Origin: Tridacna crocea
Lineage: Eukaryota; Mollusca; Bivalvia; Cardiida; Cardiidae
DNA length: 64,000 nucleotides
Reading direction: 5' to 3'
Assembly (NCBI GenBank): GCA_943736015.1
Contig: OX031072.1
Coordinates: 10,381,501-10,445,500 of the forward strand
Shown piece by piece: positions 1 through 9,423 of the stretch. How positions within the stretch are numbered: position 1 is the stretch's first letter; each line of letters opens with the position of its first letter. The notes under the pieces are model-generated. The model saw nothing but the letters and a program-made list of their open reading frames with translations, had not been told where the DNA came from and did not search any database. The translations under genes were made by a program, and so were the position numbers.

Positions 1-22
1 TCAGATTTTGATCTACACTTTT

Positions 23-44
23 GGGGGGGGGGGGGGGGGGGGGG
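23..44 (+). repeat. Poly-G tract (22 G)
   Basis: A homopolymer of 22 G. The matching place in copy B (about 34050-34070) is a T-rich run followed by GGTGGGGGGGG, so the tract has changed since the duplication. Its exact length may be a sequencing or assembly estimate. Confidence 0.9.
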
Positions 45-157
45 AGCAAATCTAAGTGTTGTCATCAAGTATAGATTAGAAGTAGGCCTAGTCCAGATTA
101 AAAAAAGAAAAAAGGCAGCATAATTTTACACTTTTATCAAGTGTCAAAACTTAAAAT

Positions 158-326
158 TTAAATAACCATTATGATTTAACTAATTTAGTCACTCATTGAA
201 GGGTAGAAAATATTGTGGGAAAAGGAGAAATGTTGATTACCAGCATTTTCTCCTTTTCCCATAATGTTTTCATGAAGCCTTTTCCTAACGGTATTTAAAA
301 CTAAGGATAGTATGGCAAAGGGTTAA
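158..326 (-). mobile_element. TTAA palindrome MITE, upstream of KCTD7-like exon (copy A)
   Basis: Partial copy with the palindrome core at ~211-274 and a right end of GGCAAAGGGTTAA. It lies in the intron before the KCTD7-like exon and is shared with copy B (34160-34346), so it predates the duplication. Confidence 0.75.
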
Positions 327-405
327 ATCCCATTACAGTAATTTTTAAATCACATTCATTTTCAGTTCTGGGAGATATTGCACAGTTACTATTTTTCTAC
401 TCTAG

Positions 406-2223
406 GTGGAGTTTCCAGACGTAATCAAACTCAATGTAGGTGGAAGCCATTATACAACACTTTTGTCTACTCTTACGAAAGACGCGGACAGCAAACTGGC
501 AGCCATGTTTACTGGAACACTTCCTGTCTACAAGGATAAAGATGACAGATACTTTCTCGATGGCGATGGAAAACTTTTTCAATATATTCTTGACTACCTA
601 CGAGCTGATGTCCTCCCATATCAAGTTATTCCAAACACTGGTGGATTTGGATTTAGTGGTCCTACTAACTTTCCAAATGGGATTGATAAAACTTTCATGG
701 CACTTTATAAAGAAGCAGTTTTGTTTGGTCTTAAAGGACTTGTATGCCACCTTGAACAATACAAAGGAATATATGTAGAAAAGCAGCTGGAGAGTTTCCG
801 TGAATCCAAAGCTGGCTATGATGAATGCATGTCAAACATATTGCAATCTGTTCCCATAAAATCAATGCTTGGAAGCTCTTACACCATTGTGGTGCTTAAG
901 CAGACAGTGGATGGGCAGCCAGCAAAATGCTGCGAACATACCTGTACTTACAATTACCCATCCAACAGTTTTTTCAAACCACCCCAAGTATTCCAGAAAG
1001 ACATGGCAATAGTAGAAGTTCCATTTGTAATGGATCACACAGTTCTCAATTGCCTGTACATAGATTTGACACGCATTGGTTTTAGTGTCAATTGTGGTAT
1101 GACAGAGTGTAATTTTCTGTGTGAGAGGGAGCCGAGAAATGTATTTGGATCGTCTCCATTTGGACCAAGAGCCCGGAGACAGTGCTGTGGGGAACCAGTA
1201 TATTACGTACAGATCAACTGGTCTTTAGCACCATTTGGGGCTGCGTTTAGTAACCAAGGTTTCTCATTTGGAGGAGGACAGACTGTATCTTCACCTTTTG
1301 GTGGGCCGGCTGGATTTAGCAGCAAAGCACAGACTGGATGTTTTGGGAACCCACAAAGTAATAAAGGTGGGGGTAGTCTATTTGGTTCTCAGCAAAGCAA
1401 TGCAGGTCAGCAAAACAGTCAAGGCACTTTTGGATTTGGTCAGAGTGGATTTGGGCAAAGTGGGACTGCAGGAGGAGGTAACCCTTTTGGTTCTCAACAA
1501 AGCAGCTTTGGCCATACAGGATCGTTTGGTGCTCAACAAAACAGTCAGACTGGTTTTGGATTTGGCCAAAGTGGGGTAGGTGGGGGAGGTGGTACTTTTG
1601 GTTCTCAGCAAAGCAGCTCTGGACAGACAGGATTGTTTGGTTCCCAACAAAACAGTCAGACTGGTTTTGGATTTGGTCAAAGTGGGTTTGGTGGGGGAGG
1701 TGGTACTTTTGGTTCTCAGCAAAGCAGCTCTGGACAGACAGGATTGTTTGGTTCCAAACAAAACAGTCAGACTGGTTTTGGATTTGGTCAAAGTGGGGTT
1801 GGTGGGGTAGGTGGTGCATTTGGTCCTCAGCAAAGTAGCTCAGGACAAACTGGGTTTGGAGGAGTCTTTGGAAGTGGAACTAAAACAGTTTCAGGTCAAA
1901 GTGCATTCACTTTTGGCCAAGCAAAGGGCAATCAGAGCTCTGGATTCAATTTTGGCCAGGCATCACAAAATCAACAGAGCCAAGTTAAGGAAAATCAGAG
2001 TGTTTTTAGCCTTGGATCAAGAGGTTTTGGGAATCAACCCAAACAAGGTCTTTCCCAAGAAGCATCTGCTCAGTCAAGCCAGTCTAGTACACAAGTTCCT
2101 AAGACAGGATTCAGTTTTGGTCAACCAAGTCTGTTTGGGCAGCCTGTATCCACTGATCAACAAGAGGAAAGCACTACTACCCAGAACCAGACGTTAAACC
2201 AATTAACAGACGACAAAATTTAA
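406..2223 (+). CDS. KCTD7-like BTB protein with FG-rich tail, last coding exon (copy A)
   Basis: The frame opens right after a pyrimidine-rich acceptor (TCTAG at 401-405) and begins with GTG (Val), so this is an internal or last exon. By comparison with copy B, a tiny first exon (Met-Asp-His-Glu) should lie ~940 bp upstream, outside the window. Residues 4-115 form a BTB/T1 domain (VIKLNVGG, YRADVLP-like segment, YKEAVLFGLKGL). Residues ~120-272 resemble the KCTD7 C-terminal region and end in CCGEPVYYVQINW. KCTD7 proteins are normally ~290 aa adaptors of cullin-3 ubiquitin ligases. Here ~330 further residues follow, rich in Phe-Gly, Gly-Gln and Ser-Gln with two GLFG motifs, like nucleoporin repeats. 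Units of 37 codons repeat at ~1591-1812. The last nine residues and the stop come from a MITE. The frame is intact and may be functional. KCTD assignment is firm; function of the tail is unknown. Confidence 0.85.
   Translation: MEFPDVIKLNVGGSHYTTLLSTLTKDADSKLAAMFTGTLPVYKDKDDRYFLDGDGKLFQYILDYLRADVLPYQVIPNTGGFGFSGPTNFPNGIDKTFMALYKEAVLFGLKGLVCHLEQYKGIYVEKQLESFRESKAGYDECMSNILQSVPIKSMLGSSYTIVVLKQTVDGQPAKCCEHTCTYNYPSNSFFKPPQVFQKDMAIVEVPFVMDHTVLNCLYIDLTRIGFSVNCGMTECNFLCEREPRNVFGSSPFGPRARRQCCGEPVYYVQINWSLAPFGAAFSNQGFSFGGGQTVSSPFGGPAGFSSKAQTGCFGNPQSNKGGGSLFGSQQSNAGQQNSQGTFGFGQSGFGQSGTAGGGNPFGSQQSSFGHTGSFGAQQNSQTGFGFGQSGVGGGGGTFGSQQSSSGQTGLFGSQQNSQTGFGFGQSGFGGGGGTFGSQQSSSGQTGLFGSKQNSQTGFGFGQSGVGGVGGAFGPQQSSSGQTGFGGVFGSGTKTVSGQSAFTFGQAKGNQSSGFNFGQASQNQQSQVKENQSVFSLGSRGFGNQPKQGLSQEASAQSSQSSTQVPKTGFSFGQPSLFGQPVSTDQQEESTTTQNQTLNQLTDDKI
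1591..1812 (+). repeat. Coding minisatellite, 111-bp units
   Basis: Two near-identical 111-bp units (37 codons each) inside the FG tail, flanked by more divergent units at ~1480-1590 and ~1813-1860. Each unit encodes GTFGSQQSSSGQTG, then LFGS(Q/K)QNSQTGFGFGQSG and a Gly run. The length is a multiple of three, so expansion keeps the frame. Copy B holds fewer and more degraded units, so the array has changed length since the duplication. Confidence 0.85.
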
Positions 2224-2423
2224 GCATTGTTCAAATTGAAAGTATTTGCAGACGACAATTTCAATGTGGCTGGAACAGGGCAATCATTTTTTGATGGAGT
2301 AGAAAACATTTGGGGAAAAGGAGAAAATGCTGGATACCAGCATTTTCTCCTTTTCCCCAAATGTTTTCAACAGGCTTCTTTCCCAGGGTCATTAAAAGTC
2401 ATCATCGTGTGGTATAGGGTTAA
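2194..2423 (-). mobile_element. TTAA palindrome MITE forming the KCTD7-like 3' end (copy A)
   Basis: Starts at TTAA inside the coding frame (after the Thr codon ACG) and ends GGTATAGGGTTAA. The core at ~2301-2368 is a near-perfect palindrome with CATTTGGGG on one side and CCCCAAATG on the other, where the common core reads CATTGTGGG/CCCACAATG. It supplies the last nine codons, the TAA stop and a 3' UTR hairpin. The same insertion is in copy B (35988-36218). Confidence 0.85.
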
Positions 2424-2503
2424 AGGATTTAAAGCAGGGAAAGAAGGTGAAGAAGATTTGTGAAGGATAAGATTTGATTTATATGACTCTATGGTTATCT
2501 TAA

Positions 2504-2680
2504 TTAACCCCTTACCACACCATCCCTACTTTTGACAACCCTGAGAAAGAAGCCTTTAGAAAACATTGAGGGAAAAAGAGAAAATGCTGGTTACCAGCAT
2601 TTTCTCCTTTTCCCACATTGTTTTCTAAAGCTTTCCCTTTCAGGGGCATTAGAAGTCTTCATTGTGTGGTAAAGGGTTAA
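2504..2680 (+). mobile_element. TTAA palindrome MITE
   Basis: TTAACCCCTTACCACAC at the left and GTGGTAAAGGGTTAA at the right, with the palindrome core between. The left half corresponds to 36299-36440 in copy B. Confidence 0.85.
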
Positions 2681-3473
2681 TGCTAATTTTAGCATTATTA
2701 CAGTCATGTTTCTGTGACACATCACTTATTCATGTATGCGTCGGGTTTCTCCAGCCCTACAGCTACGGGCCGGTTTGTGTTGTCTTTTCCATGAAAAACT
2801 GTGTGTCTTCAGTGAGAATCTAACCTGAGAATATCTGTTACCTGCATATGTTATATTCTTCGAAGATTCAACCTATCTGCTATGACACATCATCCAGCCC
2901 CATGTACCTTGAAAGAGGAAAAGTAGGGCTTTTAGATACAGAAACTATTAGCCTATTATCCAAGCATGTAGGGGCTGTTTTATTAAATGGCCCAATGCAT
3001 CACATGCTAGCCGAACATAGCTGAATGAATCGCACCAGGTAGCATTTAATTGAGTAAAAAGTTATTTTATCTTGAAATTCCAAGTAATGGTTGTCTTGCA
3101 AAGTTGACTGTTTCTGTACCCAAATGCCCAGATTAGATAGATGTGTATTTGTAGAATGCAATCTAGAGGGAGATAATGGAGAATATCACCATAAATACAA
3201 CTAAAACAATGCAGGCAAAGACATCAGTATTTGTTTGTTTGAGTGTCAACTGGTTAACACCATTTACAACATTATGTCAGTTACATCATAGGTACCAGTG
3301 CATCTATTAAATCTTTTTCTTGGCTCTTTTATCAGTTCTTCATACAATATTCCGTCCAAGCCACAAACTGCTTAGTCACCATAGTGTCATTGAAAATGAA
3401 TCAACTGCTTAAATTTAAGAAAACTATGATGAAATTTTTAAAGAGGGTATCAAGGGATGTCCCTGATAATACC
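2681..3473. other. Unique-looking non-coding DNA of the duplication
   Basis: No frame, RNA gene or repeat family is recognised. It aligns with ~43628-44760 in copy B, apart from a foldback inserted there at 44314-44465. Confidence 0.6.
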
Positions 3474-3696
3474 TTAACAATTGACAAAACTTTAGACTGG
3501 CCCAAATTGAAAGCATTTGCAGATGACAAAATAAAAGTGAATGAAAATTAAAAAAAAATTTGGTGGGAAGGGAAGACAACATTGTGGGAAAAAGAGAAAA
3601 TGCTGGTTACCAGCATTTTCTCCTTTGCCCACAATGTTTTCAAAAGCCACATGTCTCAGGGTCATTAAAAGTTGGGATTTTGTGGTAAAGAGGTAA
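3474..3696 (-). mobile_element. TTAA palindrome MITE
   Basis: Left end TTAACAATTGACAAAACTTT, right end GTGGTAAAGAGGTAA, palindrome core at ~3580-3645. It is shared with copy B (44760-44991). Confidence 0.85.
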
Positions 3697-3754
3697 CAAA
3701 AGTTTAGTTCAAAGTTTCATTATTCAATCAATGGAAGTATCACGATAAAACCTA

Positions 3755-3915
3755 ATGAGAAAATTGTGGACTTTACAAATTTAATCCATTTGTAGACAAC
3801 AAATTGAATATAGTTATAGAAAAATGTAGAAAGCAGTAAAGGTAAGGTTATCAGCTTTCCATCCTTTTTTCCAAAATGTATTTAAAACCCCTTTCATGTT
3901 ACTAAAGTTGGCCTA
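3755..3915 (-). mobile_element. Decayed TTAA palindrome MITE
   Basis: Only traces of the family remain: GACAACAAATTGAAT and a weak TTTCCATCC arm. It aligns with 45050-45210 in copy B, which is equally decayed. Confidence 0.4.
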
Positions 3916-4350
3916 ATGGCATTTATATTTCAAAGCAAGGAAACAACAGTGAAACAGCAGAAAATGCTTGCTAGATTCTAGTTCATATTTTCTGTTTCTG
4001 CCATAATTTTTCCAAATGCACACTTCATCTGGATTGTAAAAATCACATGATTGTTTTGTTAAAAGATAGCAATTTTGATATCATGTCAAGCATTAAGAAA
4101 TTATCCATAATAATTAGATCAACAAACAATCCATTGTTTTAACAACACTATTGTATATATGGCTTCTCAAAACAAACCAAAGTTGGCCTAATGGCATTTA
4201 TATTTCAAAGCAAAGAAACAACAGTGCTTGCTAGTTCATATTTTCTTTTTCTCTCATAATTTTTTCAAATGCACACTTCATCAGGATTGTAAAAATCACA
4301 TGATTGTTTTGGTAAAAGATAGCAATTTAGATATCATATCAAGCATTAAG
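3904..4350 (+). repeat. Tandem duplication of ~275 bp, copy A only
   Basis: The block starting AAAGTTGGCCTAATGGCATT occurs at 3904 and again at 4179. Copy B has it once, at ~45198. The second unit interrupts a MITE whose left end (TTAACAACACTATTG, ~4139) is complete in copy B at 46649. Confidence 0.75.
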
Positions 4351-5219
4351 AAACAAGTGGCTTCTTTAAAAAAGAAGCCAGGAGAGGTCGACATCATTTT
4401 TTTCTAATACTTTTTATGCTTTTAGGTTAAATATATCTAGGTACATGTAAAGAAACAAGCAAGACAATAAACGGGTAGTTGAAATCTGTTCAGTTGTAAA
4501 TACACATTCATCAAAGTGGATGGCAAAAACAGGATTCCGTATACATCCGTCCTTGTAATTTATGTAAGTCACATGACCTTCTTCCCGCGTTTTAAGGTCA
4601 CGTGATTTTTTCCGCTTTGTTCGTTTCTATTTTTAACGAAATTCTTTTTTCTTTTTCTTCTTTTTGCTGAAATATGTCATACATTATTGGTTTTACGGGA
4701 GAACAATTCGGGAAAACGTTTGATTAATCTTTGTGAGCAATTTCACTTCTTTTCACAATATTTAAAAAAAATTGCTGTGGCAACTGTGTCGGATTGGGGG
4801 AGATACACTAGACACGGGGACGTGAAAGTTGAGGAGTGTGCTTTCTCAGTGCAGTCTGATCTTGATCTACTCAATCCACTGTACTAACCGTTATTTCCCA
4901 TTCAGAATTTTGGCGGTTGATATAATTTACCAACAAAATACATTACAAGGGAGACAATCCACTAGCTACGGAAAAAGAATATCAAATAATTCCTTCAGTA
5001 ATTTATCCTCAAATCTATCCATATTTATGTTCCCGTAATCAAAGACTGTAAAAATTGATAACATCTAACGTTAGACGTAATTTTAAGAAAACATATTCTA
5101 CATCGATCGTCTCAGCAGAGTAGATCTCATTCTTGTAATTCGTCTTTCAGTTATGTCTATACAGGCCTACAAACGCACAGCCCATTGCAGGGGAGGTGAC
5201 TCCTGTATATCAAGAGGGT

Positions 5220-5420
5220 AAGAGTTTTCTCCCTTAGACCATAAAACGTTTGGTACCGCTAAAAGTCAATCATCCAGGGATCTTTAAGTGACATAGAGTA
5301 AGGCTCGGTGTACAAGAGTTTTCTCCCTTAGACCATAAATCGTTCGGTACCGCTAAATGTCAGTCAATAAGGGATCTTTGAGTGACATAGAGTAAAGGTC
5401 GGTGTAAGAGTTTTTTCCCT
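5220..5420 (+). repeat. ~93-bp tandem repeats upstream of MRPL20 exon 1 (copy A)
   Basis: The phrase AAGAGTTTTCTCCCTTAGAC starts at 5220 and 5314 and in altered form at 5406, giving periods of 94 and 92 bp. The array ends ~90 bp before the ATG. The same array is at 49747-49945 before the intact MRPL20, so it may lie in the promoter or 5' UTR. Confidence 0.75.
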
Positions 5421-5720
5421 TTGACTAAAAAAGTTAATGAACGAAGCGAATTGACATTGAACTCAACAAATTTTAATCTGTTTGTTGCTTTAATCGAAAA
5501 GTAATCATGGTGTTTCCAGCAAGATTTCTACTTCAACAAATAAGATACAAAGCGCCGAGATCAAGACTGTTCAAAAGACTGCAGATGAAAAGACTCGCAG
5601 CGGTACGTATATCTTGTCTAATATTCGGACAAACCTTGATTTCGGATGAATTTGACCAACCATTGACATATGCACGAATGATGATCTAATTTCGTTTTGG
5701 AACTTAAAAACTGTAGTTTA

Positions 5721-5869
5721 CAAAACAATCCCTAATTTTTACAAACCTAAGATAAAAGGCTTTTGAAAACGTTGTGGGAAAAGAGAAAATGCTTTCTCCT
5801 TTTCCCACAGTTTTCTACCCAGGAGGAAACTAATTTCAACTTCGAAGTTATGTTTATTGCATGATATTT
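5721..5869 (+). mobile_element. TTAA palindrome MITE, left part (copy A)
   Basis: ACAATCCCTAATTTT, then a shortened palindrome GAAAATGC|TTTCTC with the GCTGGTAACCAGC centre lost. The element is split by the foldback at 5870-6712, and its right part continues at 6713-6778 (TGTCGTCTGCAAGTGCTTAC). Copy B has the same split. Confidence 0.75.
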
Positions 5870-6712
5870 ACCTGACTGTCTTGTACACACTGTAGAAAAT
5901 TCATACTGCGAGGCCAACTGTCATGTACTCAATGAAGGAAAACTCGTTGGGTGCCCGACGGTCATGCCCGGACTGATGAAATATCGTCTTGTAGGCATGT
6001 CTTAGGTGCGCGCTATTTCCGATTTCTTCATTTAGTACACGAGCGGTCGTGTCCGCACTGAAGAATCGGACTCTTACGTACACTGTGTAAATAGGTTGGG
6101 CCAAAACGCAGACTTTTATGTGAACCATCACGGCGTAGACAGTCTCATTGGAGCACACGGCATTTATACAGGGTGTCACCGAACAAATGCACAAGTGTAG
6201 CTGGCATCCTTTTTATACGTCCTAAGGCTCGTATTACCTTATACTATACACTCCGTCGTCCGTCCTTCCGTTTGCATTTTCTAGTGTGCGCAACTCCTCC
6301 TACAGTTTCCATCAGAATTAGAACTGTATGAAATTTGCCACATGGTATCCAGTCGTTTCTGCACACGGTCATTGCTCCACTGAGACGGTCTACACCATGC
6401 CGGTTCACACACCATGTCTGCCTTTTGGTCCAACCCATTTCCACAGTGTATGTAAGAGTCCAATTCTTCAGTGCGGACACAACCGCTCGTGTACTGAATG
6501 AAGAAATCGGAAATAGCGTGCACGTAAGTCGTGCCTCCAAGACTATATTTCATCAGACCGAGCGCAACAGTCGGGCACTCAAGAAGTTTTCCTTCATTGA
6601 GTACACGACAGTCGGGCACCCAAGAAGTTTTCCTTCATTGAGTACTCGACAGTCGCCCTCGCAGTATCAATTTTCTTCAGTGCGAACACGATGGTCAGGT
6701 AAATAGTCACTT
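5870..6712. mobile_element. Foldback element in MRPL20 intron 1 (copy A)
   Basis: Two inverted arms of ~330 bp: 5875-6240 and ~6340-6706. The ends read TATTTACCTGAC and GTCAGGTAAATA. Both arms contain the CCGCACTGAAGAAT block in opposite orientation. A ~90-bp insert with TCCGTCC words (6241-6330) lies at the centre. The flanking MITE shows ATGTTTATT on both sides, suggesting a ~9-bp target duplication. Open frames in this block are by-products of the arms. The element is also in copy B. Confidence 0.75.
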
Positions 6713-6778
6713 TGATGTTTGTCGTCTGCAAGTGCTTACAATTTGGACAAGACTAAAATTTTGAATAAGCATACTTAT
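6713..6778 (+). mobile_element. TTAA palindrome MITE, right part (copy A)
   Basis: TGTCGTCTGCAAGTGCTTAC followed by TTTGGACAAGACTAAAATTT, the normal right-hand side of the MITE at 5721-5869. Confidence 0.65.
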
Positions 6779-7127
6779 TTATTTATTTTTACTTTTTTTT
6801 TTTTCTTACAGAAATTATGTCAAAATTTGTCTCGTAGCTCATGTGAAGGAATTTGCTGTTAGAAATATAAAAAACTTTCTCTGAAAAGGAAAAAAATGTT
6901 GCTAACAGCAAAAAAATCAGCCAAGCAACATTTTCATAGCTGCTGCAAGGATACATGACTGAATGGTTTTTGCCAGGGTATACTCTAGATCTTGTTTTTG
7001 ATTGTCAGAAGTGAATAATAAAGAAGTGACACTATGGGAAATGGGTTTTACTGCATCTTTTCATTACATCAAGCAATTCACCACAGAGTTACAGATCCAT
7101 TCGATCCATTTTGTGTAACAAGCAAAC

Positions 7128-7361
7128 TCAACTCTTTACCACACGTCTACTCTAAATTTTATACTTGTCCAAATCGAAAGCATCTGCAGACATCAAAATG
7201 AAAGAGTTAACAATTAAGATTTCTCTTTTGAGAAGGGTAGAAAATATTGTGAAAAAAGGAGAAAATGCTGGTTACCAGCATTTTCTCCTTTTCCCACAAT
7301 ATTTTCAAAAGGCTTCATTCCCAGGGTCGTCAAAACTAGGGATTGTGTGGTAAAGAGTTAA
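7128..7361 (-). mobile_element. TTAA palindrome MITE
   Basis: TCAACTCTTTACCACACG at the left, GTGTGGTAAAGAGTTAA at the right. The arms carry the matched variant AATATTGTG/CACAATATT. It is shared with copy B (51673-51906), which has the same core. Confidence 0.9.
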
Positions 7362-7729
7362 ATCATGATGTAGTATTGTCCTTGGACATGCAGAAAATTG
7401 ATACAGAATCTTTTTGGAGATGCATAAAACCTTTTAATTTTACAGGGTATGGTTCCAACGGATTTTGAATGGCGCCTATTTTTAAAAGAAATTTAGCAAG
7501 TGATTTCAATGAGAAAAATGAATTTAGATAAAATGCTTAATGTTGAAATTCTCTGTTTTACAGAAATTTACTGGAAGATCATGGAACTGGAAGATCATGG
7601 AACTGTTACACACTTGGTATAAGATTGGTGAACAGGGCTTTACAGTATTCTACAAAGGAGTTACAAAGAAAACCAGCTGTTTTAGCGAGGGTATGGGATG
7701 ATAAACGCTTGTATGTTAACTACTTTAAT

Positions 7730-7952
7730 TGTTTATCGCACAGTGCCAACTTTAAAGACCTTGGCAAAGAAGCCTTTTAAAAACATTGTGGGAAAAGGAG
7801 AAAATGCTGGTAACCAGCATTTTCTGCTTTTCCCACAATGTTTTCTACCCTGGTGGAAACAAATTTAAATTTTTGAGTTAAATCTTTTTTGTCGTCTGCG
7901 AGTGCTTTCAATTCGGACCAGTCTGAAATATTGTCGTTTGGTAAAGGGTTAA
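7730..7952 (+). mobile_element. TTAA palindrome MITE
   Basis: Palindrome core at ~7783-7848 and right end GGTAAAGGGTTAA. It lies just after the broken MRPL20 exon 2 and is shared with copy B (52262-52483). Confidence 0.85.
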
Positions 7953-8175
7953 TTAGAAATTCATAAAAAATGCATTTTTTTTAGGAAAAAATTTTGACCC
8001 AGATCAAGCTTGTGCAGACTGTGTAGGCTGACCTGGTTTGATATGTTTTACAGATACAGTGAACCTCTTTTTCTCTTTCACCTCAAATCAAGTTTGTAGA
8101 CAGTGGGCCTTAGACTTAACCCTTTACAAAATTTTGACAAAATCTGGTTTGAAACTGCCAGAAAACAAGGATAGG

Positions 8176-9400
8176 TATATCTTTAAAGGTTTTTACCCTA
8201 TCAAGAACAAATTTTGTCACAAATTTGGGCCACCCTGAATTTGTCATCTGCATGAATCAGTGCTTTCAGTTTCAACTTAGTCTGAAATTTCTTTGTCAGG
8301 TAAAGAATAAACGCTTATCGCAATGAATTGTTATCATAATCACTTACCTCCGTCATTATTATAACCGAAATCTTTACGTTATATATCCAATTTATTTTCC
8401 TAAAAAGAATTTTCTCCAACTATACACTTTTTTTCCAAAACTGAGTAACACAATGATAAAATTATCTTGACATGGAGAATCCCACTATCCTAGAGTGCAT
8501 CGGAAGTGTTTCTAAGATTACGGACCAAGGGCCTGTATCTGCGTAACTGTACACGATATATTTTTGTCCATCAAAGGAATAGGGTGTATCTCAATATTGA
8601 CAAGCTGGCAATCATTTTGCTTTCATGTTTGCCGACAAGCTGAATGAACATTCCGGTTACGCGGGATTAATGAAAGACGAGTGTGAATGTCAATGAACCC
8701 TTAAATCGCTTATTACGCCTGTCTCTTTTGAAGACAAGGCAGATAATTCTATGGTCTTCACAGAATATGCAATCTTATGTCAGATTAGCTATATTGTAAT
8801 AACCCGACCAAAACGGCCCTGGGTGGAGTTGCAATAATAAAGCATTTTTCCAGACACATAAAATGCCATTTTCATCAATCCAGCACTCTAGTATAAGGGT
8901 TTAAAGAGCCATAGATTACAAGAATCGTATAAATGAAGAACACCTTCCGACGTTCCTTATAGGACCCAAGAAGTCAACCGTCAAATGACGTTGGTTGGTT
9001 ATCCTTAATAGGATGGTAAACAGTGCGCAAAACGGAGAAAATGTTCGTTGCCAGTATTTTCTCATGTTCCTGCATGCTTTCAAAATACCCTTCCCTTTCT
9101 AAAAAGCCCCATTCTTTAAGGTCATTAAAACTCAGCACATGTATTGTAATCTAAAAGTTAAATCTCCGTTTTAAAGTTAGTGAAGTCAAAAAAGTTCTCC
9201 ATGTAGGAAAATGTTTTAAATTATTGACTTTTGTAAACACATGAAAGGGAGAAAATACATTTGATCAGATTGAAAATAGCGAGGAAACATGAATATGTGA
9301 GCTGTTGCCATAAAATACTTTTGAAATGGTATTAATCATCACACATTTGAAAGTAAAAAGCTAAGAGAGGAGGGGGGCAAATTAGAATTCGAATGGCAGT
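8176..9400. other. Non-coding DNA with one decayed MITE
   Basis: No credible gene is seen. A weak trace of the palindrome family lies at ~8995-9160 (AACGGAGAAAATG and CCAGTATTTTCTC). The rest shows no recognised structure. Confidence 0.5.
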
Positions 9401-9423
9401 CAAAAGACCCTTAACTAAAAAGT

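Larger units (their letters stand above)
5507..7690 (+). pseudogene. MRPL20: MRPL20 partial duplicate, broken
   Basis: Exon 1 (5507-5602, 32 codons, donor GTACGT) is nearly identical to the intact gene and keeps its ATG. Exon 2 (7564-7690) has a good acceptor and donor but contains a 16-bp tandem duplication (GGAAGATCATGGAACT twice). This shifts the frame and makes the exon 127 bp instead of 111 bp. Exons 3-5 are absent because similarity to the other copy ends inside intron 2 near 8172. The product would be a short out-of-frame peptide. The intact gene is at 50034-56203. It could still be transcribed, since the upstream ~93-bp repeats are retained. Confidence 0.85.
1..8175 (+). repeat. Segmental duplication, copy A
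   Basis: This block is colinear with 33961-53532. Shared landmarks in order are the KCTD7-like exon, the MITE at its 3' end, a second MITE, unique DNA near 2690-4800, the ~93-bp tandem repeats, MRPL20 exon 1, an intronic foldback, MRPL20 exon 2 and part of intron 2. Base 1 already matches 33961, so the left edge lies at or before the window start. Similarity stops near 8172/53532. The copies are close enough to align by eye but carry point changes, indels and large copy-specific insertions. The orientation of both is direct. Confidence 0.9.

Noticed and set aside
1316..1833. Long open frames antisense and in other frames over the FG repeat region
   Set aside because: The 111-bp units are a multiple of three, so any frame open in one unit stays open in all. 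The encoded peptides are repetitive and match no family.
5901..6706. Frames of 97-123 codons sharing FFSADTTARVLNEEIGNS
   Set aside because: They come from the two inverted arms of the foldback in MRPL20 intron 1. Both arms encode the same peptide, but there is no start context or family match.
8038..8238. 66-codon frame as MRPL20 exon 3 in copy A
   Set aside because: It has no similarity to the real exon 3 (53664-53741). The region aligns with intron 2 of the intact gene.
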